DNA of 64,000 nucleotides from Komarekiella atlantica HA4396-MV6 (GTDB lineage Bacteria; Cyanobacteriota; Cyanobacteriia; Cyanobacteriales; Nostocaceae). Under the pieces are notes generated by a model, which was given only the letters and a program-made list of their open reading frames with translations, ran no database searches and was not told the DNA's origin. The translations under genes and the position numbers were made by a program. The stretch lies in the NCBI GenBank assembly GCA_019359395.1, contig JAHHHK010000016.1, positions 62,001 through 126,000 on the forward strand, written 5' to 3'. Shown here piece after piece: positions 8,607 through 17,831 of the stretch. Positions within the stretch are counted from its first letter, which is position 1, and the number at the start of each line of letters is the position of its first letter.

Positions 8607-9494
8607 GTGCCCAAACATGTTAGTTTGATTTCTCTTCTGGTTGTCTGTAGTTTGTGGAGTATGCCAAGAGCTGCTCACGCACAGGCACTTATCCCTCATA
8701 CACTGCAACTTGATGCAGCGAAGTTGGAGAAGCAGGGGTTGAGTCTAGCCCAGGAGGCGGCTCAACTCGCTCAGTTTCAACAGGTTGAGTTAGCTATGCC
8801 ACGAGCACGGCTGGCCACTCAACTGGCTCCTAAAAATGATAAAGTATGGTTGCTGTTGGGTGGATTGCAATTGCAAACCAAAGAGTTTGATAATGCGATC
8901 GCAACTCTGAAAAAAGCCCAATCTCTCAACCCCAAAAATCCTGACATTCTGTTTGCTTTGGGTTCAGTGAGTTTTCAGCAAAAAAATTACCAGGCGGCGG
9001 TTAACAATTACCAAGCAGGTTTGAAGTTAAAACCCAACGATCCAGAAGGGTTATTTGATTTAGGTAATGCTTACTATTTGTTGGGTCGATTGCCTGATGC
9101 GATCGCCCAGTATAATAAAGCCGTCTCACAAGATAAAAAATTCTGGCCGGCAATTAACAACATTGGTTTAATCAACTACGAGCAAGGCGATACCCAAGAA
9201 GCGATTAAGCAATGGCAATCTGCTGTTACGCTTGATAAGCAAGCCGCAGAGCCACTATTAGCATTGGCAGTAGCACTGTATACTAAAGGCGATCGCCAAC
9301 AAGGACTAACTTTAGGAGAAGCTGCACTTCGTATAGATCAGCGCTATGCTAATTTAGATTTCCTTAAAGAAAATCTCTGGGGTCAACGTTTACTTGCTGA
9401 TACGAAAAAATTCTTAGAATTACCCCGTATTCAAGCAGCCTTACAGCAACGGGAAAACTCATCATCAACCCCAAGGCTTGGGCCTACTCAATAG
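8607..9494 (+). CDS. Exported TPR-repeat protein
   Basis: I chose the GTG at 8607 because it is preceded by AAGAGGCGG and begins a clean signal peptide (VPKHVSLISLLVVCSLW, cleavage after AHA). An in-frame TTG at 8586 is the alternative. The 295-residue protein carries about five TPR units, for example NAIATLKKAQSLNPKNPDILFALG, AVNNYQAGLKLKPNDPEGLFDLG and AIAQYNKAVSQDKKFWPAINNIG. It is a periplasmic or membrane-associated scaffold of unknown partner. A 12-bp hairpin at 9511-9543 follows it. Confidence 0.85.
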   Translation: MPKHVSLISLLVVCSLWSMPRAAHAQALIPHTLQLDAAKLEKQGLSLAQEAAQLAQFQQVELAMPRARLATQLAPKNDKVWLLLGGLQLQTKEFDNAIATLKKAQSLNPKNPDILFALGSVSFQQKNYQAAVNNYQAGLKLKPNDPEGLFDLGNAYYLLGRLPDAIAQYNKAVSQDKKFWPAINNIGLINYEQGDTQEAIKQWQSAVTLDKQAAEPLLALAVALYTKGDRQQGLTLGEAALRIDQRYANLDFLKENLWGQRLLADTKKFLELPRIQAALQQRENSSSTPRLGPTQ

Positions 9495-9510
9495 GAGAGA
9501 TACGAGTCAG

Positions 9511-9543
9511 GAGTTATGAGTTAAACATTTCAACTCATAACTC
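9511..9543. repeat. 12-bp perfect hairpin after the TPR gene
   Basis: GAGTTATGAGTT at 9511-9522 is inverted at 9532-9543 around a 9-nt loop. There is no T-run, so any terminator role between the convergent TPR and response-regulator genes is uncertain. Confidence 0.6.
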
Positions 9544-9710
9544 AGTCAGAAGTTTGAGCGGCTTCCACCGCCCAAATCTTCGGTACTCACAACTTTTCTA
9601 TTAATACTTGCCTAATACCACCTTTTTATAGTACATATATACTGATAAAGAGAGGAAATAGTCACCTAAAAGATTTGCGGGGGATTATTCCTGAAATAAG
9701 TCGTTAATTC

Positions 9711-10115
9711 TCAGTGGTCGTCTTTGGGTAAAAGTGCGGTGATTTGGTCAACAAACTGTTGATGGTCAACAACTGGCTTAGAAATGTAGCCATCAGCACC
9801 ACTTTGTTTGAGAAAGTTCTCGCGATCGCCTTCCATAGCGTGCGCCGTTACCAAAATAACAGGTAAATTTGCTGTTTTTGGATCAGATTTCAACATTTGT
9901 GTAATCTTGATCCCATCTACAGACTTACCCTGGTAAACACTTCTGGATAGAGAAACATCCATCAAAATTAGATCGGCTTCTCCTGATTGGGCAATTTTTA
10001 TTACTTCTTCAACATTTTCTGTGTGTTTCACATCCAAGCCACCGCGCTTGGACAAAATCTTGGAAAAAACGCGAGCATTAATCAGATCGTCTTCGACAAT
10101 CAAAACGGTTTTCAT
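9711..10115 (-). CDS. Single-domain CheY-like response regulator
   Basis: The 134-residue protein is a bare receiver domain. It has the acidic pair D9-D10 (VEDD), phospho-acceptor D53 in LILMDVSL, the switch Thr at 90 (LVTA) and K113 in SKPVVD. No output domain follows, so it probably passes phosphate on or binds a partner protein, as CheY and Spo0F do. No kinase gene is adjacent; the hybrid kinase at 1-1863 is 8 kb away on the other strand. A slightly longer loop follows D53 (SRSVYQGKSVDG). Confidence 0.92.
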   Translation of the reverse strand: MKTVLIVEDDLINARVFSKILSKRGGLDVKHTENVEEVIKIAQSGEADLILMDVSLSRSVYQGKSVDGIKITQMLKSDPKTANLPVILVTAHAMEGDRENFLKQSGADGYISKPVVDHQQFVDQITALLPKDDH

Positions 10116-10579
10116 GAGAATTTTATTTATAGAGGTGAGGGGGATTCAAGAATTTCCGAAGTTCTAAGCAGAGGCTTCCTATAATCAGACTTATCTGAAA
10201 ATCACCGAACTTCTGTTCGCCCGTGGGGTTGGCAAAGCTATTACCATCCATCGGCGCACCTTGCGGGATCTTGCTACAGAGTTTTCGGAAACTGCCGCTC
10301 CGATTTGTTTCAAAATCAAACAACACAATCATGGAAATTATCCTAGTTACTGACTATGTGCAATCTTTAAGCAAGAGCAGATTACCACTTGATCAAAACA
10401 CTGATTTGCCTCCTTTTTAATAGTGAATCTGCATCCCCGTCATCAAGGATAATACTACTGCTTTTGATCATTTGACTATCAAGATTGTTTTAGGAATCCC
10501 ATTTCATCCGTTATGCTGTGTTTGCTACAGTGTTCAGTTGCAGCGGTTTTTGTGTAGTTAAAATTCAGGGAAAAAACTC
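10116..10579. other. Divergent intergenic region upstream of the topoisomerase gene
   Basis: About 460 bp without a supported gene. Short open frames on both strands here have no start context or family resemblance. The region should hold the promoters of the response regulator and the topoisomerase A gene. Confidence 0.6.
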
Positions 10580-13099
10580 ATGGCAAAACAGTTAAACCTT
10601 CTCCCTACGGGACAGGTCATTACAACAGCCCTGCACACCGAGATGCAACGGTCTTACCTAGAATATGCCATGAGTGTGATTGTTGGGCGGGCGTTACCAG
10701 ACGTGCGCGATGGCTTAAAGCCAGTTCACCGCCGCATTTTGTATGCGATGCACGAACTCGGTTTGACACCAGATAGACCATATCGTAAATGTGCTCGTGT
10801 AGTGGGAGATGTGCTTGGTAAGTATCATCCCCACGGCGACCAAGCAGTTTATGATGCCTTAGTCAGGCTCGTGCAGGAATTTTCTAGCCGCTATCCCTTG
10901 CTGGCAGGACATGGTAACTTTGGCAGTGTCGATAATGACCCACCAGCGGCGATGCGCTACACAGAAACGCGCCTCTCACCCATTAGCCATGAGGGAATGC
11001 TGGCAGAAATTGGGGAAGAAACTGTAGAATTTATTGGCAACTTCGATAATTCCCAACAAGAACCGACAGTTTTACCTGCTCAGTTACCGTATCTGTTGCT
11101 TAATGGTTGCACTGGTATTGCCGTAGGAATGGCGACGAATATTCCCCCGCACAATTTAGGGGAAATCGTCGATGGCTTAATTGCCTTAATTGACCAGCCC
11201 GATTTGTCAGATGAAAAGTTATTCGAGCTAATTCCAGGGCCAGATTTTCCCACTGGCGGGGAAATGATCACTGAGGTGGGAATTCGTGAGGCATATACCA
11301 CAGGCAAAGGTGGAATTGTGCTGCGGGGAGTCGCCAATCTGGAGGAAATTCCAGCCACTAGGGGAAGCAAGCGACGAACGGCAATTATCATTACAGAATT
11401 GCCTTATCAAGTGAATAAAGCAGGCTGGATTGAGAAAGTTGCGGATTTAGTAAATCAAGGACGCTTGCAAGGAATTTCTGATCTCCGGGATGAAAGCGAT
11501 CGCGAAGGTATGCGGGTAGTAATTGAACTCAAACGCGATGTCAATCCCCAAGAAGTTCTTCAGCATTTGTATCACCAAACCGCTTTGCAAATAAATTTTG
11601 GGGCGATTCTCTTAGCTTTGGTGAATGGACAACCACGCCAGTTAAGCTTGCGGCAAATGTTGCAGGAGTTTTTGATTTTCCGGGAGCAGACGCTTAACCG
11701 CCGCTATAGTTACGAGTTAGGTAAAGCAGAAAGTCGGTTGCACGTAGTGGAAGGTTTGATCAAAGCGCTGTCTTACCTAGATCAGGTAATTGAAATTTTA
11801 CGGCAAGCTGCCGACGGTAGTACGGCAAAAATTAACCTTTGTAGCCGACTGGATTTGAGTGAGGTACAAGGAGATGCAATTCTGGCTATGCCATTGCGCC
11901 GCCTCACAAGTTTAGAACAGCAAAACTTGCAACAAGAATTTGAGCAACTCAGCGAGCAAATTGAGTTGTTGCGTCGGTTACTGAATGATCGCCGAGAATT
12001 ACTCAAAGTGCTGAAAAAAGACTTGCGATCGCTTAAGCGCAAATACAGCGATTCCCGACGTACGAAAATATTAGAGGAGCACAGAAGCAGAGGGGCAGAG
12101 GAGCAGAGGGGCAGAGGAGCAGAGGGGCAAAAAACTACTAAAGGAGCTGAAGTAGAGCCGGAATTCCAATCCTCAGAGCCTCCAGAAGAGGCAGTTTTAG
12201 AGTTTACCCAACGAGGGTATGTACGCCGCACTCCACCGTCAGCTAAAAAGCCGAAAGCAGAAAACGGTCTGCACGATAATGACTTTATTATCCAAAGCGA
12301 GTTGACTCAGACAGACAAAGAGTTGTTAATACTAACCAGTGGTGGCAAAGTCTATCCTGTGAAAGTGGGAGAAATTCCCCTCACAACTGGACGTTCTCCA
12401 AGAGGAAGACCATTGATCACCATGCTTAGTACTACTGCTCAAGGTGCTCAAGAAGCAGTGATCAACCGCTTTATGCTGCCGGAAAATCTTGAAACTAAAC
12501 AGATGATTTTCTTGACAAAACAGGGACGAATTAAGCGTCTATCTCTTGGGGAATTTACTAACTTGACTCGTCGCGGCATTACAATTTTGAAGCTCAAAGA
12601 AGATGATGAATTGTTATTTGCCCAATTCACTACTACAAAGGAAAATCTAATTTTAGCCAGTTCCGGTGGTCGCTTGTTGAAGTTCGCGGTGAATGATGAG
12701 CAGTTGCCCATTATGGGTCGGACTGCAATGGGTTTACAAGCATTACGGCTACGGAAAAATGAGCAAATGGTTGGCTGTGTAACCGTAAGTGGGGAAGATC
12801 AATTGTTACTGGTTACTCAAGAAGGATACGCCAAGCGCATCCCTGCGAGTCAGCTAAAACGGGCTAATCGTGGTGATTTAGGCACGCAAGCGCTAAAATT
12901 TACCAGCAAATCTGATAATTTAGCTGGGATGGTAATGGCGATCGCTTCCGGTGAGGTAGCCCTACTAACCAATAAAGAGCGAGTGGTGCGGATACCTGTG
13001 GAAACAGTGCCGATCTTAGGCAGAGATGTTAAGGGTGAAAGCATCCTCCAACTCAACCGCGATGAAAAAGTGATCACTGTTGTCGAAGTGCGTTCATAA
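10580..13099 (+). CDS. gyrA: Type IIA DNA topoisomerase subunit A (GyrA/ParC)
   Basis: The 839-residue protein has the winged-helix DNA-binding and cleavage core ([36 protein letters not shown]) with catalytic Tyr127 in AAMRYTE. The tower and coiled-coil follow, then a C-terminal beta-pinwheel with GyrA-type blades ([31 protein letters not shown]). It cuts and religates the DNA gate, working with a GyrB-type ATPase such as the gene at 18304-20244. Two oddities stand out. The canonical GyrA box (QRRGGKG) is not visible in the pinwheel, so it could be a ParC-like paralogue. A purine-rich dispersed repeat also encodes residues 499-517 between core and pinwheel. The residue matching E. coli GyrA Ser83 is Gln88. 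Confidence 0.9.
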   Translation: MAKQLNLLPTGQVITTALHTEMQRSYLEYAMSVIVGRALPDVRDGLKPVHRRILYAMHELGLTPDRPYRKCARVVGDVLGKYHPHGDQAVYDALVRLVQEFSSRYPLLAGHGNFGSVDNDPPAAMRYTETRLSPISHEGMLAEIGEETVEFIGNFDNSQQEPTVLPAQLPYLLLNGCTGIAVGMATNIPPHNLGEIVDGLIALIDQPDLSDEKLFELIPGPDFPTGGEMITEVGIREAYTTGKGGIVLRGVANLEEIPATRGSKRRTAIIITELPYQVNKAGWIEKVADLVNQGRLQGISDLRDESDREGMRVVIELKRDVNPQEVLQHLYHQTALQINFGAILLALVNGQPRQLSLRQMLQEFLIFREQTLNRRYSYELGKAESRLHVVEGLIKALSYLDQVIEILRQAADGSTAKINLCSRLDLSEVQGDAILAMPLRRLTSLEQQNLQQEFEQLSEQIELLRRLLNDRRELLKVLKKDLRSLKRKYSDSRRTKILEEHRSRGAEEQRGRGAEGQKTTKGAEVEPEFQSSEPPEEAVLEFTQRGYVRRTPPSAKKPKAENGLHDNDFIIQSELTQTDKELLILTSGGKVYPVKVGEIPLTTGRSPRGRPLITMLSTTAQGAQEAVINRFMLPENLETKQMIFLTKQGRIKRLSLGEFTNLTRRGITILKLKEDDELLFAQFTTTKENLILASSGGRLLKFAVNDEQLPIMGRTAMGLQALRLRKNEQMVGCVTVSGEDQLLLVTQEGYAKRIPASQLKRANRGDLGTQALKFTSKSDNLAGMVMAIASGEVALLTNKERVVRIPVETVPILGRDVKGESILQLNRDEKVITVVEVRS
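12074..12130 (+). repeat. Purine-rich dispersed repeat in frame inside the topoisomerase gene
   Basis: Bases 12074-12130 read as GAGGAGCAGAGGGGCAG-type units and encode [19 protein letters not shown] (residues 499-517). The same kind of unit is found in non-coding DNA at 20401-20465 and, on the opposite strand, at 42090-42110. It lies at the junction of the cleavage core and the C-terminal pinwheel. Confidence 0.75.
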
Positions 13100-13107
13100 C
13101 AAGAGTT

Positions 13108-13572
13108 ATGTTCAATCTACGACAAGCCAACTTGCAGGATTTAGAGGCACTTGTCGATTTGCGCCTTGAACTCCTGCACGAAGTTGGAGACATTAAAGGT
13201 GACACTGACGCAGCGGCGTTAGCACAATCAACTCGAAATTATTTTGTAGAAAAAATGCCCCAAGGTGAGTTTTTGGCTTGGGTGGCTGAGGTGGATAATC
13301 AAATTGTTGCCACTAGCGGCTTGGTATTTTTTCAAAGACCTCTGCACAACGGCAATTTATCAGGATTAGAAGCTTACGTCATGAACGTTTATACAGTTCC
13401 TCCGTGGCGCGGTAAAGGAATTGCTACAGCACTCTTAAAACAAATTAACAGCTTTGTCAGGACAACTGAGGCAAAACGTATATGGCTTCACGCTACCCAG
13501 GATGGTAAGCGTATCTACGAAAACCTTAGTTTTGCTTCAACGACAAAAGAGATGGAGATTGTCTGGTACTAA
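13108..13572 (+). CDS. GNAT-family N-acetyltransferase
   Basis: The 154-residue protein shows the GNAT fold: an N-terminal RQANLQDLEALVDLRLELL, a central strand with GLEAYVMNVYTVPPWRGKGIATALL, which contains the acetyl-CoA binding motif A (R-G-K-G-I-A), and a C-terminal KRIYENLSFAS typical of motif B. The substrate is unknown. It starts only 8 bp after the topoisomerase stop and is probably cotranscribed with it. Nothing links the two functionally. Confidence 0.9.
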   Translation: MFNLRQANLQDLEALVDLRLELLHEVGDIKGDTDAAALAQSTRNYFVEKMPQGEFLAWVAEVDNQIVATSGLVFFQRPLHNGNLSGLEAYVMNVYTVPPWRGKGIATALLKQINSFVRTTEAKRIWLHATQDGKRIYENLSFASTTKEMEIVWY

Positions 13573-13653
13573 TCTAAGTGTTTTTGAATCTTGGCATTTT
13601 CATTAAATGCTAAAAATTTTAAACTACAGCGGGTTTTAGAAGAATAGACCACA

Positions 13654-13683
13654 GTAGGGTGAGCATTGCAATACCCACCCTAC
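13654..13683. repeat. 30-bp palindromic repeat (GTAGGGTG family), copy 1
   Basis: GTAGGGTGAGCATTGC followed by AATACCCACCCTAC forms a near-perfect 30-bp inverted repeat. Further copies are at 55037-55066 (perfect) and 43712-43867 (interrupted). The upstream flank AGACCACA is shared with the 43.7-kb copy. Confidence 0.85.
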
Positions 13684-13876
13684 AAGCTAAATTAGTTGAT
13701 AAATAATATCAATAAAGATATATTATTGCTGATAGCAAAAGTCTGCACGCTCTTTATTCAACTTCAGCAAATCCACCTGGAGACTGATGTTTAAAACAGA
13801 GTTTGTAGTTGATTCTCTTTATGTCAAGTCATAGCAACAAAAGTATAAAAAACTTGTTGCAATTATAAAATTTTTT

Positions 13877-13894
13877 GTTATATTAGTTTACAGA
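13877..13894 (+). promoter_or_regulatory. HLR1-like RpaB binding site
   Basis: GTTATATT-AG-TTTACAGA matches the high-light regulatory element, two (G/T)TTACA(T/A)(T/A) half-sites two bases apart, at 14 of 16 positions. HLR1 is bound by the response regulator RpaB at hli and other light-stress promoters. It lies 44 bp upstream of the hli start codon, consistent with control of that gene. Confidence 0.55.
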
Positions 13895-13937
13895 AAGCAA
13901 TAATCCTTAGCAAATTTAATTTGGAGCGCCTACCACC

Positions 13938-14123
13938 ATGACAAATGCAACTACAACAAAAGTTACCACTCCTGTAATTGAAGATCGCAACGCTTGGCGT
14001 TGGGGCTTTACCCCACAAGCAGAAGTTTGGAACGGTCGTTTGGCAATGATCGGCTTTTTAGCAGCTGCTTTGATTGAGCTTTTCTCTGGTCAAGGCTTTT
14101 TACATTTTTGGGGCATCCTGTAG
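13938..14123 (+). CDS. hli: High-light-inducible protein (HLIP/SCP)
   Basis: The 61-residue protein has the single chlorophyll-binding helix of the LHC superfamily, with the signature [20 protein letters not shown]. The Glu and Asn-Gly-Arg residues ligate chlorophyll and pair helices in dimers. An N-terminal [10 protein letters not shown] matches the usual approach to the helix. HLIPs sit in the thylakoid membrane and protect chlorophyll-protein assembly and photosystem II under excess light. The start is preceded by GGAGCG. An HLR1-like site upstream and a strong terminator downstream indicate a single-gene unit. Confidence 0.95.
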   Translation: MTNATTTKVTTPVIEDRNAWRWGFTPQAEVWNGRLAMIGFLAAALIELFSGQGFLHFWGIL

Positions 14124-14152
14124 GTTTTAAAATATCAAGATGACCTATAAAT

Positions 14153-14190
14153 AAAAAAACCTGGAGTGCTGATTCACTACCAGGTTTTTT
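14153..14190 (+). terminator. Rho-independent terminator of hli
   Basis: AAAAAACCTGG and CCAGGTTTTTT pair around an AGTGCTGATTCACTA loop and end in a T-run, 30 bp after the hli stop codon. Confidence 0.88.
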
Positions 14191-14261
14191 ATTGTTTGTC
14201 CTTTGTCACGTGTTCTTAGTTATTTGTCTAAAACTAATGACAAATGACAAATGACTTTTAA

Positions 14262-15434
14262 TTACCGAATATATTCCTTAAGAACGCTGTTACGATTCGG
14301 ATGGCGTAACTTGCGGAGTGCCTTCGCCTCAATTTGGCGAATTCGTTCACGAGTGACGTTGAAAATCTGTCCAATTTCCTCAAGAGTTTTCATCCGGCCA
14401 TCATCCAAGCCGTAGCGGAGTCTGAGAACATCGCGTTCGCGGGGACTAAGGCTATCGAGGACTTTTTCCAGATCTTCGCGCAGAAGATTTTTGGAGACTT
14501 GATCTTCTGGTGTCTCGCCATCAGATTCAATAAAATCGCCCAATCGAGAATCTTCTTCTTTCCCAATGGGCGTTTCTAATGAAATAGGTAACTGAGCAGA
14601 TTTAGCAATAAACCGCAATTTCTCAATGGTCATTTCCATGCGAGTAGCGATTTCTTCTTCAGTGGGTTTGCGACCCATTTCTTGAGATAGTAACTTGGTA
14701 GTTTTCTTAATCCGAGAAATGGTTTCGTAAAGGTGAACCGGAAGGCGAATAGTGCGAGATTGGTCTGCGATCGCCCTGGTAATTGCTTGACGAATCCACC
14801 ATGTAGCGTAGGTAGAAAACTTATAACCTTTCTCGTGGTCAAACTTTTCCGCAGCGCGAATCAAACCAAGACTACCTTCTTGAATTAAATCTTGGAACGA
14901 TAAGCCACGATTCATATACTTCTTAGCAATTGAAACCACAAGGCGCAGGTTCGATTGCACCATCTTATCTTTCGCCCTGCGACCAACATGCAGACGATAA
15001 CGAAAAGCTGGCAATGGCAATTGTACCGCTTCTGCCCATTCACTATCTTTAGGATCGCGTTCCAACTGTTCGCAAAGTCGTTCCCGCACCCTCTCTAATT
15101 CAAGTAAATCGGCTATTTTCCGCGCCAATTCAATTTCTTCATCTGCCCGCAACAGCCGAATTCTACCAATCTCTTGCAAGTAAAGCCGAATCGAATCTTC
15201 GGTATAGTGCTTTTTCTTGCTTTGTGTCCGACGACGCGATTTAGCGGCTTTTCCAGACTTTGCGTCGTCCTCATCAGACTGAGGCTCTAAAAACTCATCA
15301 ATTTCGCCATCATCCGTGATCAGCAAGTCCTCTTCATCTTCGATTAAGAGTTCTTCTAACTCGAGCTCAGGCTGATTTATTATTTCTAGGTCAGGCTGAT
15401 ATATGCTTTCGAGTACGTTGTTAGCCTGGTTCAT
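14262..15434 (-). CDS. sigA: Principal RNA polymerase sigma factor SigA (group 1)
   Basis: This is a 390-residue sigma-70. The N-terminus is acidic (region 1.1-like; [16 protein letters not shown]), then a basic stretch ([10 protein letters not shown]). Region 1.2 follows ([16 protein letters not shown]), then region 2 with [26 protein letters not shown] and the -10 recognition helix [14 protein letters not shown]. Region 3 is present, and region 4 has the helix-turn-helix [20 protein letters not shown]. The complete set and the length fit the essential housekeeping sigma factor of cyanobacteria rather than group 2 factors. A few heptamer-like repeats (AAATGAC) lie just past its stop codon at 14235-14255. 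Confidence 0.96.
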   Translation of the reverse strand: MNQANNVLESIYQPDLEIINQPELELEELLIEDEEDLLITDDGEIDEFLEPQSDEDDAKSGKAAKSRRRTQSKKKHYTEDSIRLYLQEIGRIRLLRADEEIELARKIADLLELERVRERLCEQLERDPKDSEWAEAVQLPLPAFRYRLHVGRRAKDKMVQSNLRLVVSIAKKYMNRGLSFQDLIQEGSLGLIRAAEKFDHEKGYKFSTYATWWIRQAITRAIADQSRTIRLPVHLYETISRIKKTTKLLSQEMGRKPTEEEIATRMEMTIEKLRFIAKSAQLPISLETPIGKEEDSRLGDFIESDGETPEDQVSKNLLREDLEKVLDSLSPRERDVLRLRYGLDDGRMKTLEEIGQIFNVTRERIRQIEAKALRKLRHPNRNSVLKEYIR

Positions 15435-16063
15435 GCCGCGTTCCTCATGCTCCTTGCAGAATCAATTACTCAAGATGTGTTTACTGCTCTTTTAATCGAG
15501 CTGGTTGCTAACCGAAAATAGATTTTTTGGCTGATTTGCCAGAATTATTTTCGGAACTTTTACACCTCCGGGAGGAGGGGTTTTTCACTTTATTTTAAGC
15601 TACTGCTGAAGGTGACTGGTTCACCTTAGTCAATATTGTATGTATTGCTCTCGCACACACATCTTAACTGACTAGTCAAAAAAAAGCCTTGATCAAAAAA
15701 CTTGCCACTTCATACAAACGTATTAAGACTGATGGCAGATTTCCCTATAAAGACTGTTCCGATTGTAGCCTGTTTCACAGAAATTGCACTCTCTTTGTGT
15801 GTTAATCATGAAGTCATTAAGTAAAGTAAAGCCCTTTTTACCAAAAAGATATTAAAAAGAGTAGGTATATCCTTAAATTTTTTCTCAACCTTTTCGGAAT
15901 TGCAGTGGCATTTTCATTACATTAATAAAGTATCCACACTTGGTTCTCAGCAATCTTAGGTTTTATATAATACCTGAATTACTTAGAATCAGCGCATTTT
16001 ATGTTAACTCAGAAGAGAAGCATTAATGCATACATTTTTAAGTTTCCTTCATAAATCACTCAG

Positions 16064-16276
16064 TCTGTAGAGTAAAGTGTTGCTCTCCCTTGAGCGAGAT
16101 CTCATAGGGGTAGTAGTGCGGGTGTCAACCTTTTTGCCAATTACCTTAACTGAGGAGTTGAGGCTGCGGCAGAATATGCCATTGGGCAGATCAATTTAGA
16201 TTTAACTAATTTGGCCTTATCCCCAGGTTAGCGCACTGCTGAGATTTCAGCCCTATGAAACTTGACAAACTCTTAT
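16064..16276 (+). ncRNA. Candidate structured RNA with a long rod fold (6S RNA-like)
   Basis: The segment can fold end to end. AGAGT (16069-16073) pairs with ACTCT (16269-16273), CATAGGG (16103-16109) with CCCTATG (16251-16257), and TAGTAGTGCG (16111-16120) with CGCACTGCTG (16232-16241, two G-U pairs). AACC (16127-16130) pairs with GGTT (16226-16229), GCCAA (16136-16140) with TTGGC (16211-16215), and short stems continue to an apical hairpin near 16164-16189. A single unbranched rod of about 150-200 nt interrupted by bulges is the shape of 6S RNA, which binds RNA polymerase. I could not confirm the family from sequence, and the strand is a guess because a rod reads similarly on both. Confidence 0.4.
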
Positions 16277-16744
16277 TATTGTATCCAACGATATTTTAAT
16301 CAATTCAGAAGCGATTTGACATTAGAGATCATATATATCACCCTACTTAAGGCAAAAGTACATTGGATACATGCAACATAATAGCTGTTGCCACAGGTAT
16401 GAGAAGATATTTGCAAGTTTTCAGCTTGATGTTATCTGCTTCTATCGGCGATCGCTTTTGAGTATAGAAAACTTAGAGGATTAGGTTTTAACTATAGGGC
16501 AATTTATTTGCGTAGTTAAATTGTAAGTTTTAATACTTTTGAAGCAGTAAGTTGTTGTCATCTGATGATGATAAATTCTTAAATTACTTATTAACTGCTA
16601 CTTGGTAAATATAGCTTTGTTTTTCAAGCATAACAAATGCGTTTCTAGCTGATGCGCGACATTAATTACAAAGTCAGCGCAAGGACTTGTTACCTACTAC
16701 TCAACTTTTGCTGGAATTGACGCATCTGTTGATATCGATACATT

Positions 16745-16836
16745 AGACATCTAGTAAAAATCAATCTAGAGAGCATAGCACTGCTATGTCTCTACAAGGG
16801 TTCTGGATAATATATATTTAATTTCACCAGATGTCT
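16745..16836. mobile_element. 92-bp MITE-like element
   Basis: The ends are AGACATCTAGTAAAAAT (16745-16761) and its imperfect inverted copy ending ACCAGATGTCT (16836), 14 of 17 positions matching. Both ends are flanked by ATT (16742-16744 and 16837-16839), and TA on each side is an alternative reading. An internal hairpin AGAGCATAGCA/TGCTATG lies in the middle. There is no coding capacity. Confidence 0.5.
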
Positions 16837-17007
16837 ATTACATTAATTTTTCAAAACCTTGACAAAAAATAAATTGTATGAATATGTCTTACTAAGAAAT
16901 ATATAATTTTTGTAATTAATATTTATGTAATTTATTTGAATAGACTACACCTAAGTGCACAATATATTGTCTTGGTGTCAACTTAAGCCGAAATCCTTTT
17001 AAAATCT

Positions 17008-17104
17008 CGTTTCCAAGTACAACCTGGAAATGCTCATCATTGGAGTGCAGCGAGTTTTTGAGGCTTCGCCTCCCAAGAGATATTCCCAGTTTCAAACTGG
17101 GAAC
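17008..17104. repeat. Triple-hairpin composite repeat, copy 1
   Basis: Three hairpins follow one another: TTTCCAAG...CCTGGAAA (17010-17030), GAGGCTTCGCCTC (17060-17072) and TTCCCAGTTTCAAACTGGGAA (17083-17103). The same order and similar cores are seen at 40973-41081. An open frame on the minus strand runs through it but is only a by-product. Confidence 0.55.
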
Positions 17105-17150
17105 AAAACAATCTCTCAAAGCTTTCTGGCTTAGTAGCTTTTGATAAAAA

Positions 17151-17831
17151 CTACCTTGGTGTTGGGGTAGCGTTTAGGCTTGCAGGAAAATTGGGTGGCA
17201 AAATTACCTTATCAACTACGTGGACAACACCGTTGCTAGCTGGGATGTCTGGCTGAGTTACTCTAGCATTGTTGACTGTGACTGTGTTGTTAGCAGGATT
17301 AACCGTTATTTTAACGGGAGTACCCTCAACTGTTTTGACTTGTCCAGATGTCAATTGTTTAGAGGTAATTCGCCCAGGTATAACGTGATAAGCCAGAAGC
17401 CTGATTAATTGCTGTTTGTTTGCTGGCTGTAAGAGATTGTCTAAAGTACCTTTTGGTAAAGCAGCGAAAGCAGCGTCAGTAGGCGCGAATACTGTGTTAG
17501 GCCCTTGTGCAGCCAATTGTTCAGTTAAGCCTGCGGCTTGCACTGCTCGTGTGAGGGTTTGAAACTGTCCTTGACTAGCTGCTGATTTTGCCAGTTCTGC
17601 GAAATTTTGGGTAGTTGTTGCACTAGTAGGAGTTGGCGAAACCGGAGAAATGGTTGCTGTCGGAGTTGGCGTCACTGGAGGAATTGTGGTTATCGGAGTT
17701 GGTGTAACTGGAGGAACGGTTGTTGTTGGTGTTTCCGTTACAGGCTGAGCACAGGCAGACAGAGCAACAAGACTACCTACACTAATAATATTGAACAATG
17801 CTTTTCCTGCTATGCCTTTGCTCGCTTTCAT
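17151..17831 (-). CDS. Fasciclin-domain lipoprotein
   Basis: From the ATG at 17831 the 226-residue product has a basic start (MKASKGIAGK), a hydrophobic stretch and a lipobox LSAC with Cys about residue 27. This makes it a probable lipoprotein. A Thr/Pro linker with repeated PPVTPTP units follows, then a fasciclin (FAS1) domain with GPNTVFAPTDAAFAALP, LLAYHVIPG and NGVVHVVDKVILPP. FAS1 domains mediate adhesion or matrix binding outside the cell. The frame is open to a GTG at 17900, but that start would bury the signal peptide. No operon partner is seen. Confidence 0.9.
   Translation of the reverse strand: MKASKGIAGKALFNIISVGSLVALSACAQPVTETPTTTVPPVTPTPITTIPPVTPTPTATISPVSPTPTSATTTQNFAELAKSAASQGQFQTLTRAVQAAGLTEQLAAQGPNTVFAPTDAAFAALPKGTLDNLLQPANKQQLIRLLAYHVIPGRITSKQLTSGQVKTVEGTPVKITVNPANNTVTVNNARVTQPDIPASNGVVHVVDKVILPPNFPASLNATPTPR

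Larger units (their letters stand above)
13573..13937. other. Intergenic region upstream of hli
   Basis: No gene is seen in these 365 bp. It holds the palindrome at 13654-13683 and an HLR1-like site at 13877-13894 just ahead of the high-light-inducible gene. Confidence 0.7.
15435..17150. other. 1.7-kb gene-free region upstream of sigA
   Basis: No protein-coding gene is supported over 1.7 kb. This is long for the window and is AT-rich. It holds the sigA promoter region (a GC-rich CCTCCGGGAGG palindrome lies near 15567), a rod-folding RNA candidate at 16064-16276, a MITE-like element at 16745-16836 and a triple-hairpin repeat at 17008-17104. Confidence 0.6.

Noticed and set aside
11782-12231. 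Long minus-strand frame opposite the topoisomerase gene
   Set aside because: Its composition follows the complement of gyrA codons and the purine repeat; no start context or family.
16916-17119. 67-codon minus-strand frame
   Set aside because: It runs through the triple-hairpin repeat and has no family resemblance.
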